Shown: positions 15,997 through 23,903, counted from the stretch's first letter. The stretch: 31,017 nt of DNA from JAJKJG01 sp036389455 (GCA_036389455.1 DASVPW010000120.1:1-31017), one strand, 5' to 3'. Notes: a model not told the origin generated them from the sequence alone. Numbers and translations are program-made.

Positions 15997-16027
15997 CGCG
16001 GTCAGCTCATCTCCACGTGCACCACCC
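15997..16027. repeat. 31-bp direct repeat, copy 2 (native dnaE 3' end)
   Basis: Identical to 12627-12657. This copy overlaps the dnaE 3' end: the stop codon occupies 16002-16004 and the preceding codons encode the conserved C-terminal VVHVEMS. It begins 2 bp after the autotransporter stop. Confidence 0.9.
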
Positions 16028-19000
16028 CGGGCGCCGCTCGCAAGGCCCCGGCGATCTGCGGGCTCACCTGATAGCGGCCGGGGAGCTTGACCTCGACCTC
16101 GCGCTCGCCGGAGTCGAGGATCAGCACCAGGGAGACCTCGCCCTCGCCGCGCTCGCGCAGGCGGCTCTGGACCGAGGGGATCGGCTGGTCGTCGCGCAAG
16201 AAGATGCGCATGCCCTTCTGGTGGCGCGCCGCCGCTTCGTCGAGGCTCTCCGCCGACTGGATGCGGGCCCTGACTTCGTCGCCCTCGAGGCCCGCCTGCA
16301 GCACGAGCACGAGGGCGCGGCCGGGCTCGAGGAGGTCACGGAGCTTCTGCAGGCCCTCCTGGAACACGATCGCCTCGAAATGGCCGGTCTGGTCCGAGAG
16401 CATGACGATGCCCATCTTGCTGCCGCTCTTGGTGCGGCGCTCGTAGCGGTCGAGCACCGTCGCGGCGACGCGACCGACCGAGACACCGCCCTTCACGGCG
16501 CGGCAGAAGTCGACCCACTTCTGCACCCTGAGCCGGTCGAGGACCGGGCCGAACTCGTCGAGAGGGTGCCCCGAGAGGAAGAACCCGACCGCCGCATACT
16601 CCTTCTGGAGCCGCACGGAGGCGGGCCAGGGCTCGTGCGAGGGAATGCGCAGCGCCACGTCCGCGGCCGCGACGCCGCCGAAGAAATCGTCCATGCCGGC
16701 GGCGGCGGTCTCGAGCGAGCGCTGGGCGAGCGCCATCATGGCGTCGACGGCGGCGGTGGCGCGGGCGCGGTCGGGCTCCAGGTCGTCGAGGGCGCCGGCG
16801 GCGACGAGGCTTTCCAGCGTGCGCTTGTTGACGAGCTTCGGGTTCATGCGTCGGGCGAGGTCGCCGAGATCGGCGAAGGGTCTTTCGCCCCGCGCCTCGA
16901 TCAGCCCCTTCACGGCCTCGCGCCCGACGCCCTTCACGGCCGCAAGCGCGTAGCGGATCGCCCCCTCATGGACATCGAAGTCGACGCCGGAGGGGTTGAT
17001 CGAGGGCGGCTCGACCCGGATGCCGAGACGCTGCGCCTCGCGGCGGAATTCGCCGAGCTTGTCGGTGTTGTCGAGCGAGAGCGTCATCGACGCGGCGATG
17101 AACTCGACCGGATAGTTCGCCTTCAGATACGCCGTCTGGTAGGCGATGAGCGCGTAGGCCGCCGCGTGGCTCTTGTTGAACCCGTAGTCGGCGAACTTGG
17201 CCAGAAGATCGAAGATCTCGCTCGCCTGCGCCTTCGACAGGCCGCGCTCGACGCTCCCTGAGACGAAGCGGTCGCGCTGGGCGTCCATCTCGGCCTTGAT
17301 CTTCTTGCCCATGGCGCGGCGCAGGAGGTCGGCTTCCCCGAGGGAGTAGCCGGCCAGCAGCTTCGCCACCTCCATCACCTGTTCCTGGTAGACGATGATG
17401 CCGAAGGTCTCCTTCAGGATCGGCTCGAGCTTCGGGTGCGGGTACCAGTTCGCCTCGTTGCCGGCGTCGCGGCCGAGCTTGCGCTCACAATAGACCGGGA
17501 TGTTGGCCATCGGGCCGGGCCGATAGAGCGCCACGAGCGCGATGAGGTCCTCGAAGCGGTCGGCGCTCATGTCGACGAGCGCCTTCCTCATGCCGGCGCT
17601 TTCCACCTGGAACACGCCGACCACCTCGCCGCGGCGCAACGACTCGTAAGTCTTGGGATCGTCGAGGGGCAGTCCCGAGAGGTCGATGTCGATGCCGCGC
17701 GCCTTCATGAGATCGACCGCCGTGCGCAGCACGGTGAGTGTCGTGAGGCCGAGGAAGTCGAACTTCACAAGCCCGGCCTGCTCGACCCATTTCATGTTGT
17801 ACTGGGTCACGCGCATGCCGGTCTTCGGGTCGCGGTAGAGAGGGACGAGCTCCTCGAGCGGGCGGTCGCCGATGACGACGCCCGCGGCGTGCGTCGAGGC
17901 GTGCCGGTGCAGCCCCTCGAGCTTCTGGGCGATCGCCAGCATGCGGGCGACGATCGGTTCCTCGGCAATCGCGGTCTGCAGCCGCGGCTCGCCTTCGATC
18001 GCCTGCTTGAGCGTGACCGGGCTCGCCGGATTCTGCGGCACGAGCTTCGTCAGCTTGTCGACCTGCCCATAGGGCATCTCGAGGACGCGGCCGACGTCGC
18101 GCATGACGCCGCGGGCGAGGAGCGTGCCGAAGGTGATGATCTGCGCGACTTGGGCCTCGCCGTAGCGTTGCTGCACGTACTCGATCACGCGCTCGCGGCC
18201 GACGACGCAGAAGTCGATGTCGAAGTCCGGCATCGACACGCGATCGGGGTTCAGGAAACGCTCGAACAGAAGGCCGAAGCGGAGCGGATCGAGATCGGTG
18301 ACGGTGAGCGCGTAGGCGACGAGCGAGCCCGCGCCCGAGCCGCGGCCCGGCCCCACCGGAATGTCGTTGTCCTTCGCCCACTTGATGAAGTCGGCGACGA
18401 TCAGGAAGTAGCCCGGGTACCTCATCCGGGTGATGACCCCGACCTCGTAGGCGAGGCGGTCGCGGTAGTCCTTTGCGGTGAGCCCCGGCGCGGGGCCGTG
18501 GGCGGCGAGGCGCTTCTCCAGCCCCTCCTCGGCTTGCCGGCGCAGCTCCTCGCCCTCGTCCGCGGCCGCCCCGTCCGCCGCTATGGAGAAGCGCGGCAGG
18601 ATCGGCTTCGCGGTGCGGACCCGGAAGGCGCAGCGCATGGCGATCTCGACCGTCGCCTGGACCGCGTCCGGCAGGTCGTGGAACAGCTCGGCCATCTGGG
18701 CCCGGGTCTTGAAGCCGTGCTCGGGCGTGAGCCGCCTGCGGTTCTGGTCCGAGATGAGGCGCCCCTCGGCGATGGCGAGGAGCGCGTCGTGGGCCTCGTA
18801 GTCGCCGGAGCCGCCGAAGAAGGGCTCGTTCGCGGCGACGAGCGGAACGTCGTGCCGGTCGGCGAGATCGATCAGCTCCGCCTCGACGGCCCGCTCCTCA
18901 TCGGCCCGGTGGCGCTGGATCTCGACGTAGAGGGCGTCCCCGAAGGCCTCTTTCAGGAGCCCGAGACGCGCCTCCGCGAGGTCGCGCCGGCCGCCGATCC

Positions 19001-19463
19001 GCAGCGCCGCGTCGAGGGGTCCGGCCGGGCCGCCGGTGAGCGCGACGAGCCCCGCCGCGTGCTCCCGCAGTACCGCCCCGGCGACCCGCGGCGGATCGCC
19101 GAGCGCGCCGTCGAAATAGGCGCGGCTCGCGAGCCGCATGAGGTTGCCGTAGCCTTCCTGGCTCCGGGCAAGCAGCACGACGTTGGCGACCGCGTTCGGC
19201 GCGTTGCGCACCGTCGGGTCGATCTCCTCGAACTGCACCGAGAGCTGCAGGCCGGCGATCGGCTGGATGCCCTTCTCGGCGAGCTTCTCGGAGAACTCGA
19301 GGGCGCCGAAGAGATTGTTGGTGTCGGTGAGGGCGAGCGCCGGCTGCCGGTCGGCCGCGGCGAGCTTGGCGAGATCGCCGATCTTGAGCGCCCCCTCGAG
19401 GAGCGAGTAGGACGAGTGCACGTGCAGATGCACGAAGCCCACGTCCTTCAGGATCTTCGCCAT
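16002..19463 (-). CDS. dnaE: DNA polymerase III alpha subunit
   Basis: The replicative polymerase subunit of 1153 residues, the size of DnaE1. An N-terminal PHP domain has HLHVHSSYSLLEG (H12, H14, H16). The palm region carries GPGRGSGAGSLVAYAL and the catalytic aspartates in PDFDIDF (412-418). VKFDFLGLTTLTVL and GVFQVESAGMRKAL mark the fingers; a helix-hairpin-helix region (AAVKGVGREAVKGLIEARG) and an OB domain (VGRVAATVLDRYERRTKSG) follow. The start ATG at 19463 has GGAGG 12 bp upstream on the minus strand and gives the family N-terminus; an open extension to 19967 lacks homology and overlaps another gene and the LexA box. dnaE lies downstream of the small membrane-protein gene on the same strand, so some transcripts may start at that LexA-controlled promoter. 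Its 3' end is duplicated at 12627-12657. Confidence 0.97.
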   Translation of the reverse strand: MAKILKDVGFVHLHVHSSYSLLEGALKIGDLAKLAAADRQPALALTDTNNLFGALEFSEKLAEKGIQPIAGLQLSVQFEEIDPTVRNAPNAVANVVLLARSQEGYGNLMRLASRAYFDGALGDPPRVAGAVLREHAAGLVALTGGPAGPLDAALRIGGRRDLAEARLGLLKEAFGDALYVEIQRHRADEERAVEAELIDLADRHDVPLVAANEPFFGGSGDYEAHDALLAIAEGRLISDQNRRRLTPEHGFKTRAQMAELFHDLPDAVQATVEIAMRCAFRVRTAKPILPRFSIAADGAAADEGEELRRQAEEGLEKRLAAHGPAPGLTAKDYRDRLAYEVGVITRMRYPGYFLIVADFIKWAKDNDIPVGPGRGSGAGSLVAYALTVTDLDPLRFGLLFERFLNPDRVSMPDFDIDFCVVGRERVIEYVQQRYGEAQVAQIITFGTLLARGVMRDVGRVLEMPYGQVDKLTKLVPQNPASPVTLKQAIEGEPRLQTAIAEEPIVARMLAIAQKLEGLHRHASTHAAGVVIGDRPLEELVPLYRDPKTGMRVTQYNMKWVEQAGLVKFDFLGLTTLTVLRTAVDLMKARGIDIDLSGLPLDDPKTYESLRRGEVVGVFQVESAGMRKALVDMSADRFEDLIALVALYRPGPMANIPVYCERKLGRDAGNEANWYPHPKLEPILKETFGIIVYQEQVMEVAKLLAGYSLGEADLLRRAMGKKIKAEMDAQRDRFVSGSVERGLSKAQASEIFDLLAKFADYGFNKSHAAAYALIAYQTAYLKANYPVEFIAASMTLSLDNTDKLGEFRREAQRLGIRVEPPSINPSGVDFDVHEGAIRYALAAVKGVGREAVKGLIEARGERPFADLGDLARRMNPKLVNKRTLESLVAAGALDDLEPDRARATAAVDAMMALAQRSLETAAAGMDDFFGGVAAADVALRIPSHEPWPASVRLQKEYAAVGFFLSGHPLDEFGPVLDRLRVQKWVDFCRAVKGGVSVGRVAATVLDRYERRTKSGSKMGIVMLSDQTGHFEAIVFQEGLQKLRDLLEPGRALVLVLQAGLEGDEVRARIQSAESLDEAAARHQKGMRIFLRDDQPIPSVQSRLRERGEGEVSLVLILDSGEREVEVKLPGRYQVSPQIAGALRAAPGVVHVEMS

Positions 19464-19548
19464 TCGGCCCGCCCTCCGGCCGGCACCTTTCCCGAGTCGC
19501 CGGCCAAGAGTCCACGCCGGGTCTCCGACGCCGCTGTGGACAGCGGGC

Positions 19549-19650
19549 CTAAATGCCGGGCGCGATCGCGATCGCCAGCACCGCGACGCAGGCGCTGAAG
19601 ATCGCGAGCGACCCGAGCTCCACGAGACCGACGATGAATGCGCGAGCCAT
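19549..19650 (-). CDS. 33-residue single-pass membrane peptide with LexA box upstream
   Basis: A small gene with ATG at 19648-19650 (minus strand), stop TAG, and a strong ribosome-binding site GAGGAGGAATC just upstream. The peptide starts MARAFIVGLVELGS and continues as an unbroken hydrophobic helix (LAIFSACVAVLAIAIA) ending PGI: one transmembrane segment with a single acidic residue, E11. The predicted promoter contains a perfect LexA box (19683-19697), so synthesis should rise after DNA damage. dnaE begins 85 bp downstream on the same strand. By analogy only, Caulobacter SidA is a 29-residue SOS-induced inner-membrane peptide that blocks cell division; I see no sequence argument for homology. 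The alternative is a small stress-induced membrane peptide of unknown target. Confidence 0.75.
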   Translation of the reverse strand: MARAFIVGLVELGSLAIFSACVAVLAIAIAPGI

Positions 19651-19677
19651 GATTCCTCCTCGATTCCTGAGACTCGC

Positions 19678-19706
19678 ATTTTGTTCATGTTTTGTTCCGA
19701 AAGCAA
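19678..19706 (-). promoter_or_regulatory. Predicted promoter of the 33-codon gene
   Basis: On the minus strand, TTGCTT (19701-19706) and CAAAAT (19678-19683) are spaced by 17 bp and enclose the LexA box. Transcription would start around 19671, leaving a leader of about 20 nt with the GAGGAGG ribosome-binding site. The same transcript could continue into dnaE. Confidence 0.5.
19683..19697 (-). promoter_or_regulatory. LexA (SOS) box, alphaproteobacterial type
   Basis: GTTC-ATGTTTT-GTTC on the + strand is an exact GTTC-N7-GTTC direct repeat, the LexA operator of most alphaproteobacteria. It sits 33-47 bp upstream of the 33-codon gene, inside the spacer of the predicted promoter, where LexA binding would block polymerase. 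The 8 specified bases could occur by chance in a genome, but the position within a promoter makes function likely. Confidence 0.75.
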
Positions 19707-19781
19707 GAGGGCCCGTTGCACAAAGGCTTGACGGACGCGGGCGGTGGTTAACCGCGGCCTGAGGAGCGTCGGCGACTCGCG

Positions 19782-19806
19782 AAAAAGCCCCGCCGGAGCG
19801 GGGCTT
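19782..19806 (-). terminator. Intrinsic terminator of the GCG_CRPN-type gene
   Basis: A perfect 9-bp stem, AAGCCCCGC-CGGA-GCGGGGCTT (19785-19806), is followed on the minus strand by a run of five T (complement of A 19782-19786). It lies 25 bp after the stop of the small secreted-protein gene and insulates the LexA-box promoter downstream from read-through. Confidence 0.85.
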
Positions 19807-19831
19807 TCGAAAGATTCCATGGCCTCGCCGC

Positions 19832-20122
19832 TTACCGGCAGACTTCGCGGACCCCGTGGGGCGTCACCTGGGTCACGCAGCGGCGCACCCGCGGGGCGAC
19901 GACGACGGGCGGGCGCACGACGACGGCGGGTCCGCCGTAGACGCGCCGTCCCCGCATCGGGCGGCATTCGCCGAAGCGGTTGCGCTCCCAGCCCGGCCCG
20001 CAGCCTTCGGCCACGTTGGTGACGAGGGAGTCCCGGCCGAGATCAGCCGGACCGACCGGCATGGCCTGCGCCGCGAGCGTCGAGGCGGCAAGGCCGGCCG
20101 TGAAGACAAGTGCTTTCACCAT
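19832..20122 (-). CDS. Small secreted GCG_CRPN-type protein
   Basis: A 96-residue protein with a Sec signal peptide at 1-20 (MVKALVFTAGLAASTLAAQA, cleavage after AQA). The mature part has the signature GCGPGWERNRFGECRPM (40-56), the cysteine-containing GCG...CRP motif found in many small secreted proteins of Rhizobiales. A valine/proline/arginine-rich segment (VVVRPPVVVAP) follows, and two further cysteines (C82, C95) lie near the end. Four cysteines suggest two disulfides in the periplasm or outside the cell. Function is unknown. ATG at 20122 has AAGGAAGG upstream. It is monocistronic: it has its own terminator and is separated from lolD by a palindromic repeat. Confidence 0.82.
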   Translation of the reverse strand: MVKALVFTAGLAASTLAAQAMPVGPADLGRDSLVTNVAEGCGPGWERNRFGECRPMRGRRVYGGPAVVVRPPVVVAPRVRRCVTQVTPHGVREVCR

Positions 20123-20205
20123 CAAGCGTTTTCCTTCCTTTGTGCGATTCGCCTCCCCAGGGGACGGCATAGGACAGGAATTCGCGACGCGGGGCAACGT
20201 TCCCG

Positions 20206-20287
20206 GGGCGAGTGGCGAATAGCGAGTGGCGAATGGCGGAACAGAGAAGCAAAACTCCATTCGCCACTCGCCACTCGCTATTCGCCC
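20206..20287. repeat. Imperfect palindrome built of GAGTGGCGAAT units
   Basis: Two tandem units around 20210-20236 (GAGTGGCGAATAGC, GAGTGGCGAATGG) face their reverse complement at 20258-20287. The innermost 15 bp, GCGAGTGGCGAATGG, pair perfectly across a 21-bp loop; the outer units are shuffled. It starts 5 bp beyond the lolD stop and could form a hairpin at the end of the lol transcript. Confidence 0.75.
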
Positions 20288-20291
20288 ATCC

Positions 20292-21005
20292 TCACGCCAG
20301 CGGCGCCACGAGACCGTCGCGGATGGTGACGCGGCGGTCCATGCGGGCGGCGAGCTCGAGGTTGTGGGTGGCGACGAGGGCGGCGAGGCCGGACGCCCGC
20401 ACGATGGCGTTGAGGGTTGAGAAGACGTGGCGGGCGGTCTGCGGGTCGAGGTTGCCGGTCGGCTCGTCGGCCAAGAGCAGGCGCGGGGCGTTCGCGACCG
20501 CGCGGGCGATCGCGACCCGCTGCTGCTCGCCGCCCGAGAGCTCGGCCGGGCGGTGGTGCAGGCGCTCGGCGAGGCCGAGGAAGCCGAGGAGCTGCGTCGC
20601 CCGCTCCCGCGCCTCGGCCTTCGCGAGGCCGCGGATGAGCTGGGGCATGACCACGTTCTCCAGTCCCGAGAACTCCGGCAGGAGGTGGTGGAACTGGTAG
20701 ACGAAGCCGATCTCCTCGCGCCTGAGGCGCGTGCGGCCGGCGTCGTCCATGGCGGCGGTCGGGCGGCCCCCGACGTAGACCTCGCCCCCGTCCGGCTTCT
20801 CGAGGAGCCCGGCGATGTGGAGCAGCGTCGACTTGCCAGTGCCGGACGGCGCGACGAGGGCCACGACCTCGCCCGGAAAGATCGCAAGCTCCGCCCCGCG
20901 CAGGATCTCCAGGAAGCCCCCGCCCTGGCGATAGCGGCGCTCGACCTTGGCGAGGTAGAGCGCCGGCGCCTGCGGGGCTTCCGGCGCGGGCTGCGGCTCG
21001 TCCAT
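20292..21005 (-). CDS. lolD: Lipoprotein-releasing ABC transporter ATP-binding protein
   Basis: LolD powers extraction of outer-membrane lipoproteins from the inner membrane. The 237 residues contain a Walker A variant APSGTGKST (52-60), the Q-loop VYQFHHLLPEFSGLENV with the LPEF typical of LolD, signature LSGGEQQR (156-163), Walker B LLLADEP (176-182) and a switch histidine in ATHN. An N-terminal proline/alanine-rich extension of about 15 residues precedes the domain. It follows the permease gene with a 2-bp gap, so the two are cotranscribed and probably form one complex at the inner membrane. The longer open frame upstream is a shadow of lolC. Confidence 0.95.
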   Translation of the reverse strand: MDEPQPAPEAPQAPALYLAKVERRYRQGGGFLEILRGAELAIFPGEVVALVAPSGTGKSTLLHIAGLLEKPDGGEVYVGGRPTAAMDDAGRTRLRREEIGFVYQFHHLLPEFSGLENVVMPQLIRGLAKAEARERATQLLGFLGLAERLHHRPAELSGGEQQRVAIARAVANAPRLLLADEPTGNLDPQTARHVFSTLNAIVRASGLAALVATHNLELAARMDRRVTIRDGLVAPLA

Positions 21006-21007
21006 GG

Positions 21008-22294
21008 TCAGCCGTAGCGCAGGGCCTGGACGGGATCGAGCCGCGCCGCCCGCCAGGAGGGATAAAGGGGCGACAGGAGCGACAGGGTCAGGCTCATCGC
21101 CAGCACGGTCGCGACCTCCCCGGGATTCACCTCCGACGGGATCTGCGACAGGAAGCGCAGGGTCGGGTCCCAGAGCTGGCGGTTCAGCATCCAGGAGACG
21201 AACTCCTGGATTGCCTGGATGTTGGCCGCGACGACGAGCCCGAGGGCGAGGCCGGCGAGCGTGCCGGCGATGCCGATCGAGGCGCCGACGATCTCGAACA
21301 CCCGCATGATCGCGCCCCGCGTCGCCCCCATGGTGCGCAGGATCGCGATGTCCTCGCTCTTGTCCTTCACCAGCATGATCAGCCCGGAGACGATGTTCAG
21401 GGCCGCCACGACCACGATCAAGGTCAGGATGATGAACATCACGTTGCGCTCGACCTCGAGGGCCGCGAAGAAGGTGCGGTTGCGCTGGCGCCAGTCGGTG
21501 AGGATCACCGGGCGCTCGGCCGCCATCTCGATGGCAGTTCGGGCCTCGTCGACCTTGTCGGCGTCGTCCAAGAAGACCTCGATGACGGTGACGTCGTCCT
21601 CGCGGTTGAAGAAGGCCTGCGCTTCGCCCATCGGCATGAACACGAAGGTCGCGTCGAACTCGGACATGCCGAGCTCGAAGACGGCGGCAACCTGGTATCC
21701 CTTGATCCTGGGAGCGGTCCCGAACGGCGTCGCCGCTCCCTTGGGGGTCGCGAGCGTGATGGTGTCGCCGGCCTGGAGCGAGAGGTGCTCGGCGAGGCGC
21801 CGGCCGATGAGGACGCCCCCGTCGAAGCCCGCGAGTCCGCCCTGGCGGATGTTGCCCGCGACCGCCTCGATCCTGCCGATGTCCTCCATCCGCACCCCGC
21901 GCACGAGCACGCCGCTGCCGTTGTAGGGCGAGGAGGCGAAGGCCTGGCCCTCGACGAGGGGCACCGCCCGGCGGATGCCGGCGAGCTTGCCGATGCGCTC
22001 CGCCACCTCGGCGTAGTCGGTGAGCGGGCGGTCGAGTGGCGCAACGAAGATGTGGCCGTTGATGCCGACGATCTTGCCGAGAAGCTCCTTGCGGAAGCCG
22101 TTCATCACCGAGAGCACGATGATCAGCGTCGCGACGCCGAGCATGATGCCGAGGAACGAGAACCCGGCGATGACCGAGACGAACCCCTCCCGCCGCCGGG
22201 TGCGCAGATACCGCCCGGCGAGCATCCACTCGAACCCGGCGAAGGCACCGGGCGCGCGGGGGGCGGGGGTGGTGGCGGCGGCGGAGGCGCTCAT
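21008..22294 (-). CDS. lolC: Lipoprotein-releasing ABC transporter permease (LolC/LolE family)
   Basis: A 428-residue inner-membrane permease of the FtsX/MacB fold. The N-terminus has FEWMLAGRYLRTRRREGFVS, then transmembrane segment 1 (IAGFSFLGIMLGVATLIIVL) and the conserved SVMNGFRKEL. A large periplasmic domain spans roughly 75-275. Three C-terminal transmembrane segments follow: LTLIVVVAALNIVSGLIML, FEIVGASIGIAGTLAGLALG and LAMSLTLSLLSPLYP. The protein ends PSWRAARLDPVQALRYG, a family hallmark. Only one permease gene is present, so a homodimer or an unlinked second permease is possible. ATG 22294 is preferred to an upstream open extension that runs into a repeat. Confidence 0.93.
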   Translation of the reverse strand: MSASAAATTPAPRAPGAFAGFEWMLAGRYLRTRRREGFVSVIAGFSFLGIMLGVATLIIVLSVMNGFRKELLGKIVGINGHIFVAPLDRPLTDYAEVAERIGKLAGIRRAVPLVEGQAFASSPYNGSGVLVRGVRMEDIGRIEAVAGNIRQGGLAGFDGGVLIGRRLAEHLSLQAGDTITLATPKGAATPFGTAPRIKGYQVAAVFELGMSEFDATFVFMPMGEAQAFFNREDDVTVIEVFLDDADKVDEARTAIEMAAERPVILTDWRQRNRTFFAALEVERNVMFIILTLIVVVAALNIVSGLIMLVKDKSEDIAILRTMGATRGAIMRVFEIVGASIGIAGTLAGLALGLVVAANIQAIQEFVSWMLNRQLWDPTLRFLSQIPSEVNPGEVATVLAMSLTLSLLSPLYPSWRAARLDPVQALRYG

Positions 22295-22320
22295 GGCGCG
22301 TCCCCCCTCCCGGAGGGAGA

Positions 22321-22348
22321 GCGCATCTCGGGAACACCCGAGATGCGC
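22321..22348. repeat. Perfect 12-bp hairpin upstream of lolC
   Basis: GCGCATCTCGGG and CCCGAGATGCGC form a 12-bp stem with an AACA loop, 27 bp upstream of the lolC start and inside its probable 5' leader. CTCCC/GGGAG blocks lie on both sides. No T-run follows on either strand. It may belong to the REP family seen after moeA. Confidence 0.7.
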
Positions 22349-22363
22349 GGGAGAGGCGAAGGT

Positions 22364-22532
22364 GCATCGGCGGGGTGCGTGCTTCGAGGCCCGCTTCGCG
22401 GGCACCTCAGCATGAGGAGGTCGGAGCAAGGTCGAACCATCAGGCTCGGCATGAACCGCCGGAGCCGTCCACTCCCGCCCTCATCCTGAGGTGCCCGCGA
22501 AGCGGGCCTCGAAGCACGCACCCCGCCGATGC
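22364..22532. repeat. 47-bp perfect inverted repeat between lolC and proS
   Basis: 22364-22410 is the exact reverse complement of 22486-22532, across a 75-bp centre. Each arm contains a smaller palindrome, GCCCGCTTCGCGGGC. Elements with TTCGAGGCCCGCTTCGCGGGCACCTCAG cores are widespread in Rhizobiales intergenic regions. No open frame is credible. It ends 25 bp beyond the proS stop, so it may shape the end of the proS transcript and its read-through into lolC. Confidence 0.85.
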
Positions 22533-22557
22533 AGCGGCTCAATTCCATTGCCCCGCC

Positions 22558-23880
22558 TCAGCGCTTCAGCCGCGCGGCGACGTCGCCGACGGGCAGGAGC
22601 TCGCGCTCGCCTGTCGCGCGGCGCTTGAGCTCGACCTTGCCTTCGGCGAGGCTCTTCGGGCCGACGAGGATCTGCCAGGGGATGCCGATGAGGTCGGCGG
22701 TCGCGAACTTTCCCCCTGCCCGCTCGTCGCGGTCATCGTAGAGCACGTCGAGGCCGGCCCCTTGCAGCTCGAGGTAGAGCTTCTGGGAGGCTTCGTCGGT
22801 GCCGGCATCGCCCGCCTTCAAATTGAGGACGACCACGTCGAAGGGCGCCGCCGCCTCCGGCCAGACGATGCCGGCGTCGTCGTGGCTCGCCTCGATAAGG
22901 GCCGCGACGAGGCGGGTCGGGCCGATGCCATAGGAGCCCATGTGGACCTCGCGCTCCTGCCCGTCCGGCCCCATCACCTTCGCCCCCATGGGAGAAGAAT
23001 ACTTGGTGCCGAAGTAGAAGATGTGGCCGACCTCGATGCCCCGCGCCGACATCCGCCGGGCGGCCGTGATCGTCTCGAAGGCCGCCGGGTCGTGCATCTC
23101 CGAGGTCGCGGCGTAGAGCGAGGTCCACTTGTCGACGATCTTCTGCAAGCCGGCCACGTCGTCGAAGTCCGTGTCGGCGGGCGGCACCGGAAAGCCGAGG
23201 TAGTCGGCGTGGCAGAAGACCTCGCTCTCGCCGGTCGAGGCCAGGATGATGAACTCGTGGGAAAGGTCGCCGCCGATCGGCCCGGTGTCGGCCCGCATCG
23301 GGATCGACCTCAGGCCGAGCCGCGCGAAGGTGCGCAGATACGCCACGAACATCCTGTTGTAGGAATGCCGGGCGCCGGCCTGGTCGAGGTCGAAGGAGTA
23401 GGCGTCCTTCATCAGGAACTCGCGCGAGCGCATGACGCCGAAGCGCGGGCGCACCTCGTCGCGGAACTTCCACTGGATGTGGTAGAGGTTGAGCGGCAGG
23501 TCCTTGTAGGAGCGCACGTAGGCGCGGAAGATGTCGGTGACCATCTCCTCGTTCGTCGGCCCGTAGAGCATGTCGCGCTCGTGCCGGTCGGTGATGCGCA
23601 GCATCTCCTTGCCGTAGGCGTCGTAGCGGCCGGACTCGCGCCACAGGTCCGCCGACTGGATCGTCGGCATCAGGATCTCGATCGCCCCCGAGCGGTCCTG
23701 CTCCTCGCGGACGATGCGATTGATCTTGTTCAGGACTCTCAGGCCGAGCGGCAGCCAGGAGAAGCTGCCCGCCGCCTGCTGCCGGATCAGCCCCGCCCGC
23801 AGCATGAGCCGGTGCGAGACGATCTCGGCCTCCCGCGGCGTCTCGCGCAGGATGGGCAGGAAGTAGCGGGAGAGGCGCAT
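22558..23880 (-). CDS. proS: Prolyl-tRNA synthetase, short alphaproteobacterial type
   Basis: ProS charges tRNA-Pro with proline. At 440 residues it is much shorter than the E. coli type because the cis-editing insertion domain between class II motifs 2 and 3 is missing, as is normal in alphaproteobacteria. Motif 1 lies in RQQAAGSFSWLPLGLRVLNKI, motif 2 is FRDEVRPRFGVMRSREF, and motif 3 is in YGIGPTRLVAAL. The C-terminal anticodon-binding domain (PFDVVVLNLKAG to VGDVAARLKR) completes it. ATG 23880 (MRLSRYFLPIL) is the family start; the frame is open 10 codons further. Upstream lies a perfect palindrome that could regulate the gene. Mischarged Ala-tRNA-Pro would need a free-standing editing factor, not present here. 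Confidence 0.96.
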   Translation of the reverse strand: MRLSRYFLPILRETPREAEIVSHRLMLRAGLIRQQAAGSFSWLPLGLRVLNKINRIVREEQDRSGAIEILMPTIQSADLWRESGRYDAYGKEMLRITDRHERDMLYGPTNEEMVTDIFRAYVRSYKDLPLNLYHIQWKFRDEVRPRFGVMRSREFLMKDAYSFDLDQAGARHSYNRMFVAYLRTFARLGLRSIPMRADTGPIGGDLSHEFIILASTGESEVFCHADYLGFPVPPADTDFDDVAGLQKIVDKWTSLYAATSEMHDPAAFETITAARRMSARGIEVGHIFYFGTKYSSPMGAKVMGPDGQEREVHMGSYGIGPTRLVAALIEASHDDAGIVWPEAAAPFDVVVLNLKAGDAGTDEASQKLYLELQGAGLDVLYDDRDERAGGKFATADLIGIPWQILVGPKSLAEGKVELKRRATGERELLPVGDVAARLKR

Positions 23881-23903
23881 GGAGGGGTCCGGATTCGGGC
23901 GGG

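Noticed and set aside
17436..19598. 720-codon + strand open frame across dnaE
   Set aside because: Antisense shadow of dnaE in high-GC DNA; rich in R, E, D, H and L with no motif.
19464..19967. N-terminal extension of dnaE
   Set aside because: It would overlap the LexA box, the 33-codon gene and a terminator on the same strand, and DnaE homology starts at 19463 with a good ribosome-binding site.
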